Assembly (NCBI RefSeq): GCF_047470865.1
Contig: NZ_JAZDRH010000005.1
Coordinates: 74,708 to 138,707, forward strand
Reading direction: 5' to 3'
DNA length: 64,000 nt
Origin: JAZDRH01 sp047470865
Lineage (GTDB): Bacteria; Pseudomonadota; Gammaproteobacteria; Pseudomonadales; Pseudomonadaceae
The position numbers were made by a program, and so were the translations under genes. Position 1 is the stretch's first letter, and each line of letters opens with the position of its first letter. This document shows positions 9,247-17,508 of the stretch, one piece after another. The notes under the pieces are model-generated. The model saw only the letters and a list, made by a program, of their open reading frames with translations. It was not told where the DNA came from and ran no database searches.

Positions 9247-9908
9247 TGCGTGCACAAACCACCTGTAAGCTTGTGGTGTTAATTTCTGGCTCTGGGAGCA
9301 ATCTACAAGCCATTATTGATGCCACCAAAAACAGCGCAACCATTCAAGTGAGCGCTGTTATCAGCAACAAGGCTGATGCCTATGGTCTCGTCCGCGCCCA
9401 AAGTGCGGACATTCCAACACATATCCTTAACCATAAAGACTACGCTGGACGTGAAGCTTTTGATCAAGCGCTTGTTCACTGCATCGACCAATACCAGCCT
9501 GACCTTGTTGTCTTAGCTGGCTTTATGCGCATTTTAACGCCTGTATTTACTGAACATTACACGGGGCGTTTATTTAATATCCACCCTTCGCTTCTGCCTA
9601 AGCACAAAGGCTTAAATACACATGCCCGTGCTTTAGAAGAAGGTGATGCACAGCATGGTTGCAGCGTACATTTTGTAACGGCCGAACTTGATGGCGGACC
9701 TGTAGTCATACAGGCTAAGTTAGATATAAAATCGACAGACACCGCCAACACCCTAGCGCAACGTGTGCACTTACTAGAACACCAAATCTATCCAATGGCT
9801 ATCCAGTGGTTTGCACAACAACGCTTGCAGCTAACAGCCCAAGGCGCTAGTTTGGATGGTGAGCTATTACCAGTGACAGGTCACACTCTTTATAATAAGG
9901 AGATCTAA
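9246..9908 (+). CDS. purN: Phosphoribosylglycinamide formyltransferase (GART)
   Basis: A 220-residue enzyme transferring formyl from 10-formyl-THF to GAR, step three of purine synthesis. VLISGSGSNLQAIIDA is the phosphate-binding N-terminus, FNIHPSLLPKHKG carries the catalytic Asn and His, and AELDGGPVV carries the catalytic Asp. Translation is coupled to purM through a one-base TAATG overlap. The following DUF3108 gene starts directly after the purN stop codon, so the three are probably one transcript. Confidence 0.96.
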   Translation: MRAQTTCKLVVLISGSGSNLQAIIDATKNSATIQVSAVISNKADAYGLVRAQSADIPTHILNHKDYAGREAFDQALVHCIDQYQPDLVVLAGFMRILTPVFTEHYTGRLFNIHPSLLPKHKGLNTHARALEEGDAQHGCSVHFVTAELDGGPVVIQAKLDIKSTDTANTLAQRVHLLEHQIYPMAIQWFAQQRLQLTAQGASLDGELLPVTGHTLYNKEI

Positions 9909-10631
9909 ATGCGCCATGTGCTACTAGCTACAACGCTAAGCCTCGTTTTTGCCTCAACGACAGCTATTGCCGAGCCATTAAAACCTTTCTTTGCCAGCTA
10001 TACTGCTGATTTTACACAACTACCTTTTAGTGGTACGGCTGAACGTAGCTTAACTAAAGAAGGTAATAACTGGAAACTAAACTTCAATGCCGCCATGATG
10101 CTGGCTAGTTTGACAGAGAAAAGTACCTTCGAACAAAAAAGCAGTACCTTTGTACCCTTATCATATCGTTATGAGCGTAGCGGTTTAGGTTCATCAAAAG
10201 TGGTTAAACAAAACTTTGACTGGCAAGCCAAACGTGCTACGGGCATTGATCGTAAAAAAGAGATCAATGTAACCCTTCCGTCAGGCACACTGGATAAATC
10301 TACCTATCAAATCGCCTTGCAAGAAGATGTCGCGGCTGGAAAAACCAGCATGAGCTACAACGTATTAGATGGCGATGATTTAGAGGTTTACGATTTTCGT
10401 GTGCTAGGTAGCGAAACAGTAACCACCAAAGTAGGTAAAGTTGAAGCGATAAAAGTTGAACGTGTGCGTGAGCCTGATCAATCGCAGCGTAAAACCAGTA
10501 TGTGGTTTGCTAAAGATAAAGGCTGGGACTACATCCTTGTTCAGCTTGTACAAGTTGAGAAAGATGGCAAGGAATACCAAATTGTGCTGCAAGAAGGCAC
10601 AGTTGACGGTAAAAAACTAAAAGGTCAGTAG
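9909..10631 (+). CDS. DUF3108 periplasmic protein
   Basis: A 240-residue secreted protein of the DUF3108 family, function unknown. A signal peptide (MRHVLLATTLSLVFASTTAIAE) is followed by a beta-rich domain beginning PFFASYTADFTQLPFSGTAERSL, with no cysteines and no membrane anchor. It is immediately downstream of purN (adjacent stop and start), a placement also found in Pseudomonas. A GGAG-like site (AAGGAGAT at 9897-9904) lies inside the end of purN. The transcript ends at the terminator at 10657-10694. Confidence 0.87.
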   Translation: MRHVLLATTLSLVFASTTAIAEPLKPFFASYTADFTQLPFSGTAERSLTKEGNNWKLNFNAAMMLASLTEKSTFEQKSSTFVPLSYRYERSGLGSSKVVKQNFDWQAKRATGIDRKKEINVTLPSGTLDKSTYQIALQEDVAAGKTSMSYNVLDGDDLEVYDFRVLGSETVTTKVGKVEAIKVERVREPDQSQRKTSMWFAKDKGWDYILVQLVQVEKDGKEYQIVLQEGTVDGKKLKGQ

Positions 10632-10656
10632 AATTTACCTAACCTTTGTATACAAC

Positions 10657-10694
10657 AAAAAAACCGATAACTACACTAGTGTTATCGGTTTTTT
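10657..10694. terminator. Bidirectional intrinsic terminator after the DUF3108 gene
   Basis: An 8-bp stem (CCGATAAC/GTTATCGG) with a 9-nt loop, flanked by a run of A on the left and T on the right, so it can stop transcription from both sides: purN-DUF3108 on plus and the interrupted small gene on minus. Confidence 0.9.
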
Positions 10695-10744
10695 ATAGAT
10701 ACACCTATCTAATACTTGCTGCTGTTTTATGCTGTTGAAAATAC

Positions 10745-11062
10745 TTAAGCAAACTCTATTTGATTGCCATTACTATCAAATACAGGGGCGTTCTCAATAA
10801 GCGCTTGGTAGACATTTCTCTCATTTTCAGTAGTTGTCCAAGCGTTTCCTCGTACTTCCCACATGGACACCAAACCTAGCAGCTCCTCTGGACAGGTTGC
10901 ACTGAAAAACACGTTGTCTTTTTCTGCATTCCAGTCATATGCGTACGCTTCATTATCCGCCTAAAAACAAGCTTCTACAGTAACTCTGTAACCTTTATCC
11001 AGTAATGTTTGAAGACAAGCAGCTGCGGTATGGCCCGCTATTCTAATGCAGATTTTCTTCAT
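10745..11062 (-). pseudogene. Small gene of unknown function interrupted by one amber codon
   Basis: The frame starts at ATG 11062 (MKKICIRIAGHTAAAC), runs 33 codons, meets TAG at 10961-10963, then stays open in the same frame for 71 more codons to TAA at 10745-10747. The whole would be a 105-residue soluble acidic protein; the second half reads ADNEAYAYDWNAEKDN and ends NGNQIEFA. Continued protein-like composition after the stop implies a recent CAG-, AAG- or similar-to-TAG change. It has its own region between the hrpA terminator and the 10657 terminator. I do not recognise the family; size and acidity recall immunity-type or stress-type small proteins, but nothing shows that. A base-call error or amber suppression are alternatives. 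Confidence 0.65.
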
Positions 11063-11127
11063 CACATTCTACCGTCTATTAGCATTGTTAATTACTCTAA
11101 AAAGCCTGAGAAACGAGTTGTTATGAC

Positions 11128-11158
11128 AAAAAAGTTAGCAGCCAGAGCTACTAACTTT
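11128..11158 (-). terminator. Intrinsic terminator of hrpA
   Basis: On the minus strand a 12-bp stem (AAAGTTAGTAGC with GCTGCTAACTTT, one G-T pair) and a TCTG loop are followed by six T. It lies 8 bases after the hrpA stop and separates hrpA from the interrupted small gene downstream. Confidence 0.88.
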
Positions 11159-11165
11159 ATGTGAT

Positions 11166-14100
11166 TTACTCACTTACTTGCGACCATTGTTTAGCCAAGC
11201 GTTTATCAGACACTGGCATTTTTGTGCCTAATTGCTGCGCGAACAGTGATACACGATATTCTTCTAGCATCCAACGGTACAAGACTAACTCAGGATCATG
11301 TTTACCTTCATTTTGATGCTTAGCTAAACGTGCCTGATACTTTTCCCAGTAGTTTTGTATCTCTAATGTCCAAACTTTATCTTTTTGCAATTGGCGTGCT
11401 AGGTTGTCTAGGCGCTGAGCCAGTGCTTTTAAATAACGTGGATATTCTGCCAACCATTGGCTAGGCACATCACGTACAAAGCCAGCATAGACCAACGCAG
11501 ACAACTGGCTTTTAATATCATTTAGTGCAAAGGCCAAACTTAAATCAATGCGTCCTTTTAGGCGTTTTTGTAGATCATGCCATTGTTTTAAGATCGCTAA
11601 TACCTGTTTGCATAGTTGTTGTGCTGTATCCGCCCAAACACCCCGCCCTTGCTCTGCCACCGCTTTGAGCTGTTCTGTTGTACGAGGAAGCGACGCTAGA
11701 TTAGATAACATACACGCATCAACGCTAGCTAATAGAATATCCTCTGTTAAGGCTTCTACTCGGCCCATATCACGATACAGCATACCAGCTTGGGTAATAT
11801 CACGTAGGTTAGCACGCAAATATTTAGCCGTTTCGTTTAATTCTTGGAGTAACAAGCGCTGCAAGGCGCGACGATGCTGATAACCCGCTTCGGCTTGGGT
11901 AGAAAAACGGCTTTCTTTTACTTCGCCCTGCTCATCCAACAAAGCTGGATATACCGTTATGCTCATACCTGCAATGCTTTGCTTGGCTACTTCAGGCACA
12001 GAAAAACAATGTACTTGCACGCTTTGTGCTTCTGTTTTCGGCGTTAATTGCTCCAATGTGACTTGGCTAACACCTGAGAAGCGTGCATTTAACTCAGTTA
12101 AATCACGTCCCTCTCCGAGCAACTTACCTTGTGCATCCACTACTGCAATATTCATTTTTAAATGTGCATCTAGTTGCTGGCTAGCTTCCTGCCAAGCCTC
12201 TTCGGCTACGCGCACACCTGTCATACGTAATAATTCATGGCCTAAGGCTTGGGTTAAAACGCCCTGAGCAAAGACTATTTTTTCCAATGCTGCATCAACA
12301 AAATCAGGTACAGGTACAAAGTTTTTCCGCACAGCCTTTGGTAGGTTACGTACTAACGCAATACAACGCTCACGCAGTAAACCTGCCACTAACCAATCTA
12401 AACGCTCATTGTTTAATTGTGCCAATAAAGGCGCAGGTACTTTGAGCGTAACACCGTCTCGTGTATGCTTTGGCTCAAAGTGATAGCTTAATGGCAAACG
12501 CAAATCGCCTAACTGAAGAAAATCTGGGTATTGATTGGCGGTAACGTCACTGGCATCTCGTGCGAGAACATCAGCTTCTGTCATTAACAGTAGGTTAGGC
12601 TGCTGCTGGCTCTGGCGCTTATACCATTTATCAAAACTTGCGGTTTGATAAATATCTTCTGGGATTTGTGCATCATAATAACTGTATAGCACTTCATCAT
12701 CCGCCAAAATGTCACGGCGTCGAGCTTTAGCTTCTAACTCATCAATCTGCTTTAATAATTCACGATTGGCTTTTAAACACTGAGCCCTACTTTGAATATC
12801 CCCTGCAACCAAAGCTTCACGAATAAATAAATCACGGCTGGTTTTAGGATCAAACGGCCCATAATGCAAAGCACGACGCGCTACTACGATTAAGCCATAT
12901 AAGGTTACTTGCTCATAGGCTACTACTTGCCCTCGGCGCTTTTCCCAATGCGGTTCTAAGTAGTTACGTTTCACCAAATGCGCGGCTAATGGCTCAATCC
13001 ACTCCACATCAATACGCGCTACCATACGTGCAAACAATCGTGACGTTTCTACCAATTCAGCAGCCATTAACCACTGCGGTTTCTTTTTCCCAAGTACGCT
13101 AGAGGGATGGATAACAAAACGTCGCTGGCGAGCACCAAGGTAATCATTGTCTTCCGACTTTTGCCCGATATGGCTTAATAAACCTGCCAGTAAAGCTTTG
13201 TGTAAAGCATCATAATTGCAATCTTGCTGGTTAAAACTCAGTTTTAATTCACGACAAATTAATGTCAGTTGGCGATGCGCATCTCGCCATTCGCGATAAC
13301 GTAAATAGTGAATAAAGTTTTTTCTACACCAATTACGTAGCGCATTAGCGCCTAGCGCTTGGCGTTGCTCATCTAATCCTCGCCATAGGTTCACTAATGC
13401 TGCAAAGTCTGAATCAGGGTCTTTCCACTGCGCATGCGCTTGGTCAGCTGCTTGCTGCTTTTCTAATGGACGTTCACGAACATCTTGCACTGAGAGTGCG
13501 CTAATCACAATTAACGCTTCACTTAAACTCGCTTGCGTCTCGGCCTCAAGCAACATCCGCCCTAAACGGGGATCAATGGGCAATTGCGCCAACTTTTGCC
13601 CAATCGGTGTTAGGTGGCTTTCTCGCGTAACAGCACCCAGCTCTTGCAGCAAATTAAAGCCATCGCTAATAGCTTTGCCTTCTGGTGGCTCAATAAATGG
13701 AAATTGATCAATTGCACCTAAACGAAGCGTCAACATTTGCAAAATAACAGCCGCTAAGTTGGTGCGTAAAATTTCTGGATCAGTAAACTGCGGCCGATTG
13801 TTAAAATCTTCCTGACTGTATAAACGCACACAAATCCCAGCTTCTACCCGACCACAACGCCCTTGGCGCTGATTTGCACTGGCTTGGGAAATTGCCTCAA
13901 TTGGCAAACGCTGTACTTTAGAGCGATAGCTGTAGCGACTAATACGTGCCGTGCCTGTATCAATCACATAACGAATACCTGGCACTGTTAATGAGGTTTC
14001 TGCCACGTTAGTCGCTAACACAATTTTTCGAGCGGGGCGTGGCTGAAAAATTTTCTGTTGTTCGCTGGGAGAAAGCCGCGCATAAAGCGGCAATACTTCC

Positions 14101-15071
14101 ACATGTTTAAGCTGTGCTTTACGTAGCACATCTGCACATTCACGAATCTCTCGCTCGCCTGGGAAAAAAATCAGTACATCACCTGGCAACTTTTGCGCAC
14201 TACGCTCATAGCTTTCCAACTCGGCTAGAGCATTTAAGATACCCTGCTCTGCACTAATATCTTCATCTTCAATTTCGCCATCTTCATTACGCGAACCTAA
14301 CAGCGGGCGATACCAGGTTTCAACAGGATAAGTACGGCCTGAAACCTCAATCACAGGCGCATTATCAAAGTGTTTAGAAAAACGTTCTAAGTCGATAGTG
14401 GCTGAGGTAATAATGACTTTTAAATCAGGACGTTTGGGCAAAATGGTTTTAATATAGCCCAGTAAAAAGTCAATATTTAAACTACGCTCATGGGCTTCAT
14501 CAATAATAAGTGTGTCATAACGCGATAAAAAACGGTCATTACGTGTTTCAGCCAGCAAGATGCCATCAGTCATCAGCTTAATTAAGCTCTGATCAGTGCT
14601 TTGATCTTCAAACCTAACTTGATACCCAATAAGCTCACCCAGTGGCGAATTTAACTCTTGCGCAATGCGTGTCGCTACGCTACGTGCCGCTAAACGCCGT
14701 GGCTGAGTATGACCAATTAAACCTTGGGTACCACGACCTAGCTCTAAACACATCTTAGGTAGCTGGGTGGTTTTACCTGAACCTGTTTCCCCTGCAATAA
14801 CCACTACTTGGTGCTTTTTAATGAGCGCCATAATTTCATCTCGGCGCTCAGCAATGGGCAGATTATTGTCGTAACCTATGGCAGGAATACTGACTTTACG
14901 CGCTTTAACTTGCGCACAAGAGCGCTCAAAACGAGCTAGGGTTTTGGCTAATGCAGACTCATCAAAGTGCTTTTTCAATTGCAGCAGTTGGCGGCGTAAT
15001 GGATAACGATCAACTGTTGTCGCTTGATCTAAATTATTCAACAGTTGATTTATAGAGACGTGTTCAGACAT
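11166..15071 (-). CDS. hrpA: ATP-dependent RNA helicase HrpA
   Basis: A 1301-residue DEAH-box RNA helicase of full family length. In E. coli HrpA acts on mRNA processing and rescues stalled, collided ribosomes. Visible motifs are Walker A GETGSGKTTQLPK (near residue 93), the DEAH box TLIIDEAHERS, SAT motif III in ITSATID, and motif VI QRQGRCGRVEAG. The helicase-associated and OB regions follow (to ~residue 780), then the long C-terminal DUF3418-like region specific to HrpA. It is monocistronic: a terminator follows it and a long non-coding stretch lies upstream. Confidence 0.97.
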   Translation of the reverse strand: MSEHVSINQLLNNLDQATTVDRYPLRRQLLQLKKHFDESALAKTLARFERSCAQVKARKVSIPAIGYDNNLPIAERRDEIMALIKKHQVVVIAGETGSGKTTQLPKMCLELGRGTQGLIGHTQPRRLAARSVATRIAQELNSPLGELIGYQVRFEDQSTDQSLIKLMTDGILLAETRNDRFLSRYDTLIIDEAHERSLNIDFLLGYIKTILPKRPDLKVIITSATIDLERFSKHFDNAPVIEVSGRTYPVETWYRPLLGSRNEDGEIEDEDISAEQGILNALAELESYERSAQKLPGDVLIFFPGEREIRECADVLRKAQLKHVEVLPLYARLSPSEQQKIFQPRPARKIVLATNVAETSLTVPGIRYVIDTGTARISRYSYRSKVQRLPIEAISQASANQRQGRCGRVEAGICVRLYSQEDFNNRPQFTDPEILRTNLAAVILQMLTLRLGAIDQFPFIEPPEGKAISDGFNLLQELGAVTRESHLTPIGQKLAQLPIDPRLGRMLLEAETQASLSEALIVISALSVQDVRERPLEKQQAADQAHAQWKDPDSDFAALVNLWRGLDEQRQALGANALRNWCRKNFIHYLRYREWRDAHRQLTLICRELKLSFNQQDCNYDALHKALLAGLLSHIGQKSEDNDYLGARQRRFVIHPSSVLGKKKPQWLMAAELVETSRLFARMVARIDVEWIEPLAAHLVKRNYLEPHWEKRRGQVVAYEQVTLYGLIVVARRALHYGPFDPKTSRDLFIREALVAGDIQSRAQCLKANRELLKQIDELEAKARRRDILADDEVLYSYYDAQIPEDIYQTASFDKWYKRQSQQQPNLLLMTEADVLARDASDVTANQYPDFLQLGDLRLPLSYHFEPKHTRDGVTLKVPAPLLAQLNNERLDWLVAGLLRERCIALVRNLPKAVRKNFVPVPDFVDAALEKIVFAQGVLTQALGHELLRMTGVRVAEEAWQEASQQLDAHLKMNIAVVDAQGKLLGEGRDLTELNARFSGVSQVTLEQLTPKTEAQSVQVHCFSVPEVAKQSIAGMSITVYPALLDEQGEVKESRFSTQAEAGYQHRRALQRLLLQELNETAKYLRANLRDITQAGMLYRDMGRVEALTEDILLASVDACMLSNLASLPRTTEQLKAVAEQGRGVWADTAQQLCKQVLAILKQWHDLQKRLKGRIDLSLAFALNDIKSQLSALVYAGFVRDVPSQWLAEYPRYLKALAQRLDNLARQLQKDKVWTLEIQNYWEKYQARLAKHQNEGKHDPELVLYRWMLEEYRVSLFAQQLGTKMPVSDKRLAKQWSQVSE

Positions 15072-15999
15072 TCAATAACTTCGTTGTATCAGCATGCGAA
15101 AGCACAGGTTTCACATTTTTTAGTTATCTTAAACCTCGTGCTAACGGCTTAAGTGTGTAATACATCTATTGTAATACGTATCTATTAGCTTAGGCAGCTT
15201 ATCTTTAATTTTTCAACACAGTACACACTGCCAAAGCAATGGAACATTAAATACTAATGTTATCTATCAACTGTTTTACAAAAAACAACCTACACTTGGC
15301 ACCTAGCCTGGGATTATATTATGCTTTTCTTTTAATACCCCAGCCCATCTTAGTCTTGCCAAATACCATGGTGACACATCAATCTCTTAAGAAATGGTCC
15401 TATTAGACTAATAGTGAACTAATAAACACCTCACCATTAATTTACCCAAAAATTTATATTGATCTATCTAATAATATAGGTTTCTAACTTCTTGTTAGCG
15501 ATCTTTCCCTCTAATATCGGTCACAACAGGCCTCAACATACCAATAACGCAATTCTTTATAGAGCAAGAATAAAAATTACCCTTCAGTTTTAGTGCGCTA
15601 GGCAAAATACTTTTGTTGCACGCTTAAAGACTAAGTTTAGAAATAAATGCTTGAATCAGTAGTGATTTAAAATCACCAATCCAAGCCTCGTACAAAAGAA
15701 AATCATGACGACACTCTACAATAGTGTTTACAGGCCACTGAATAACCAACCCCTTTCTGAGTGTGCTAGAAAGGCCACATAATTGAATTGCCTCACTAAG
15801 ATAGTGCGACTAAAGACAGGAAAGATTGACGCTTAAGTTAGTTAAAAAACACCAAGAAAAATAAAATTCATTTTGAATATTTTTAGAGTATCTAAAACTC
15901 ATTAACAACCTTCTCACAAACAACACTTAACGCTTTAGCAGTGTCGCTTGTGATACCAATAGCAGTACACCATCTACAAAGACTATTAGAAAAAGGCTA
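15072..15999. other. 928-bp stretch without an intact gene
   Basis: Between hrpA and the split DUF4026 gene I find no ORF of useful length with a start. It holds the hrpA promoter at its left end and one minus-strand open stretch that reads like the end of a protein (15624-15809, listed separately). The rest is AT-rich with scattered stops in all frames. This is what an eroded accessory segment would look like; no tRNA, transposase or flanking direct repeat was recognised. Confidence 0.6.
15624..15809 (-). pseudogene. Remnant of an unidentified protein-coding gene
   Basis: Sixty-one codons of protein-like sequence end in TAA (15624-15626): SHYLSEAIQLCGLSS, then LVIQWPVNTIVECRHDF, then YEAWIGDFKSLLIQAFISK. 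A TAG lies immediately before the first codon and there is no start with a ribosome site, so only a 3' piece survives. Its composition (amphipathic helices at the end, paired Trp) suggests real coding ancestry. It lies on the same strand as the split DUF4026 gene upstream and may be part of the same decaying segment. The family is not recognised. Confidence 0.45.
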
Positions 16000-17106
16000 T
16001 CAATGTACTCTTTTACTCTGACTTAACAGTTTGTAAATAGTGTCAGGCGTGTATTGCTCGCCGTCATGATAAACAGTCCAGTCGGTAATTTGCTCATTAG
16101 TTAACGAGTAAATCCCCCCATTTTTCATATTTTTTACAAAAAATGGTGTATTAATCAGTTCCCCCTGAAAACTGTTTCCATTCATTTCTCGAGGAATAAA
16201 CCACATATGCTCACGTCCATCATCTTCTTCCACAGGAATGCCACACTTAATCATAAAACCAAATTCAGCACCTGTTTTTTTGCTATTGAGTAGTTTACCT
16301 AAAAGCCCTTGTTTTTTGGGTTGCCCATATTCAATGAAAAGATTTTCAAAATAGCTCCAACGCAACTGTGCTTTCAGCGACATCATGTCAGTTTCGCTAT
16401 TAGGGCGATAGAACACAGTGCTTTTATTTTCGCCGTAACCTGCAAAGAAGGTTTCCATGACTTGCTCTTCTTCTGTGGTTTTAAAGAGTACGCAGCTTGG
16501 ATGTTGATGGTATTCATCACGGTCTGCTTTATCGCCTAAAAACTCACCTTCGGGCGCGCCTTCTAAGTCAAAGTGCATATCTTTTAAATCGGGCAAATCA
16601 CTGATTAAGGTTTTTTGCTGAATATGGCGAATACCTTCTTCAAAAGGCAAAGCAACAAGATACTGATAAGCTTCTTCAGTTTGTCCGCAAACCACAGGCT
16701 CATTAAAAATGACTTTACCTTCGTTTAAACATTTGCCAACAAACGCATGAATCAATGAATCTATGCCGTAGTAATCACCCAGCGAGTGCGGGAAAATAAG
16801 ATCAACCTCAGGCATACCGCAACGCAGCAAGCCATGAGTGTGAAACCAGAATTTACTCGGTGGATCTTCCTCGCTGTCATAAATAGCATGAATGACATAG
16901 AGACTATCTACACTAGGCAATAGGTTTTCTTCTAATTGGAAATTTAACCATTCTTTGGTAAATACACGCCCACCAGCAGACTCATCAACGCCCAAGACTA
17001 TACTGGGCAGTAATAATTGAAGCATTTGCAGTTGACAACGAAAGTTACGTAAAGGCTCAACTGTGAACATGCTTTCCACACACAGTAAGCTAGGAGCTAT
17101 ATTCAC
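16000..17106 (-). pseudogene. DUF4026/DUF2314 protein, 3' part of an apparently frameshifted gene
   Basis: A 368-codon open frame beginning at GTG 17106. It carries the middle and end of a DUF4026-type protein: MLQLLLPSIVLGVDESAGG, a SLYVIHAIYDSEEDPPSKFW segment, and a C-terminal DUF2314-like domain (HMWFIPREMNGNSFQG through IYSLTNEQITDW). Its frame stays open upstream of the GTG (reading YYPISSELIGQV), which continues sensibly the protein that the preceding ORF (17112-17414) loses at its TAG. I therefore read the two ORFs as one gene of roughly 470 codons broken by loss of a single base near 17115-17150. No function is known for the family. If both ORFs are expressed, this part could still be made from the GTG. 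Confidence 0.7.
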
Positions 17107-17111
17107 TTGCC

Positions 17112-17414
17112 CTATAAGCTCTGAAGAAATAGGATAGTAGCGTAATACGGCGTAAAATCGATCTCTGAGGGATCTTGATCACGTATTAAGATGCGAAAAA
17201 GTAATCTATCCTCATCAAGACTGCAACGCAGCATAAAACTTTGTTCATCGTCTTCATCGTAGTCTATTTCTAAGTCAGTAAATATATTTTGTTCATTTAA
17301 TCGCTCCTCAATTTCTAAAATAGAGAGAGCGGTATTACTAAAAGCATAGATTTCAGAAATTGCTGGTTCTGCCTCACCTTGCGCCATAGCAAAATAACTT
17401 TCTTTATTGCTCAT
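17112..17414 (-). pseudogene. N-terminal part of the split DUF4026 gene
   Basis: A 100-codon ORF starting ATG 17414 (MSNKESYFAMAQGEAEPAIS), very acidic, with an ALSILEIEERLNEQ helix and a DLEIDYDEDDEQSFMLRCSL strand pair; it ends with the out-of-frame tail TILFLQSL and TAG. The 3' ORF lies 6 bases on in the -1 frame. Inserting one base around the ATCCTA sequence restores a continuous protein (DFTPYYA to PISSELIGQV). No slippery heptamer typical of programmed -1 frameshifting is evident, so a mutation or sequencing error is more likely than recoding. Confidence 0.65.
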
Positions 17415-17454
17415 ATTCCAACTTCACTATTAATAATTAAATTTATTCTAGCAA

Positions 17455-17489
17455 TAAAAAAGCCGAGCTAATTAACTTAACTCGGCTTT
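17455..17489 (-). terminator. Intrinsic terminator of fadD
   Basis: A 9-bp stem (AAAGCCGAG/CTCGGCTTT) with further pairing in the loop; on the minus strand it ends in a T-rich run. It lies about 20 bases after the fadD stop. Confidence 0.85.
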
Positions 17490-17508
17490 CGTGAGCCACT
17501 ACGATTTA

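Noticed and set aside
17100..17150. Programmed -1 frameshifting in the DUF4026 gene
   Set aside because: The overlap contains no X-XXY-YYZ slippery heptamer and no strong downstream stem-loop, so mutation or sequencing error is preferred.
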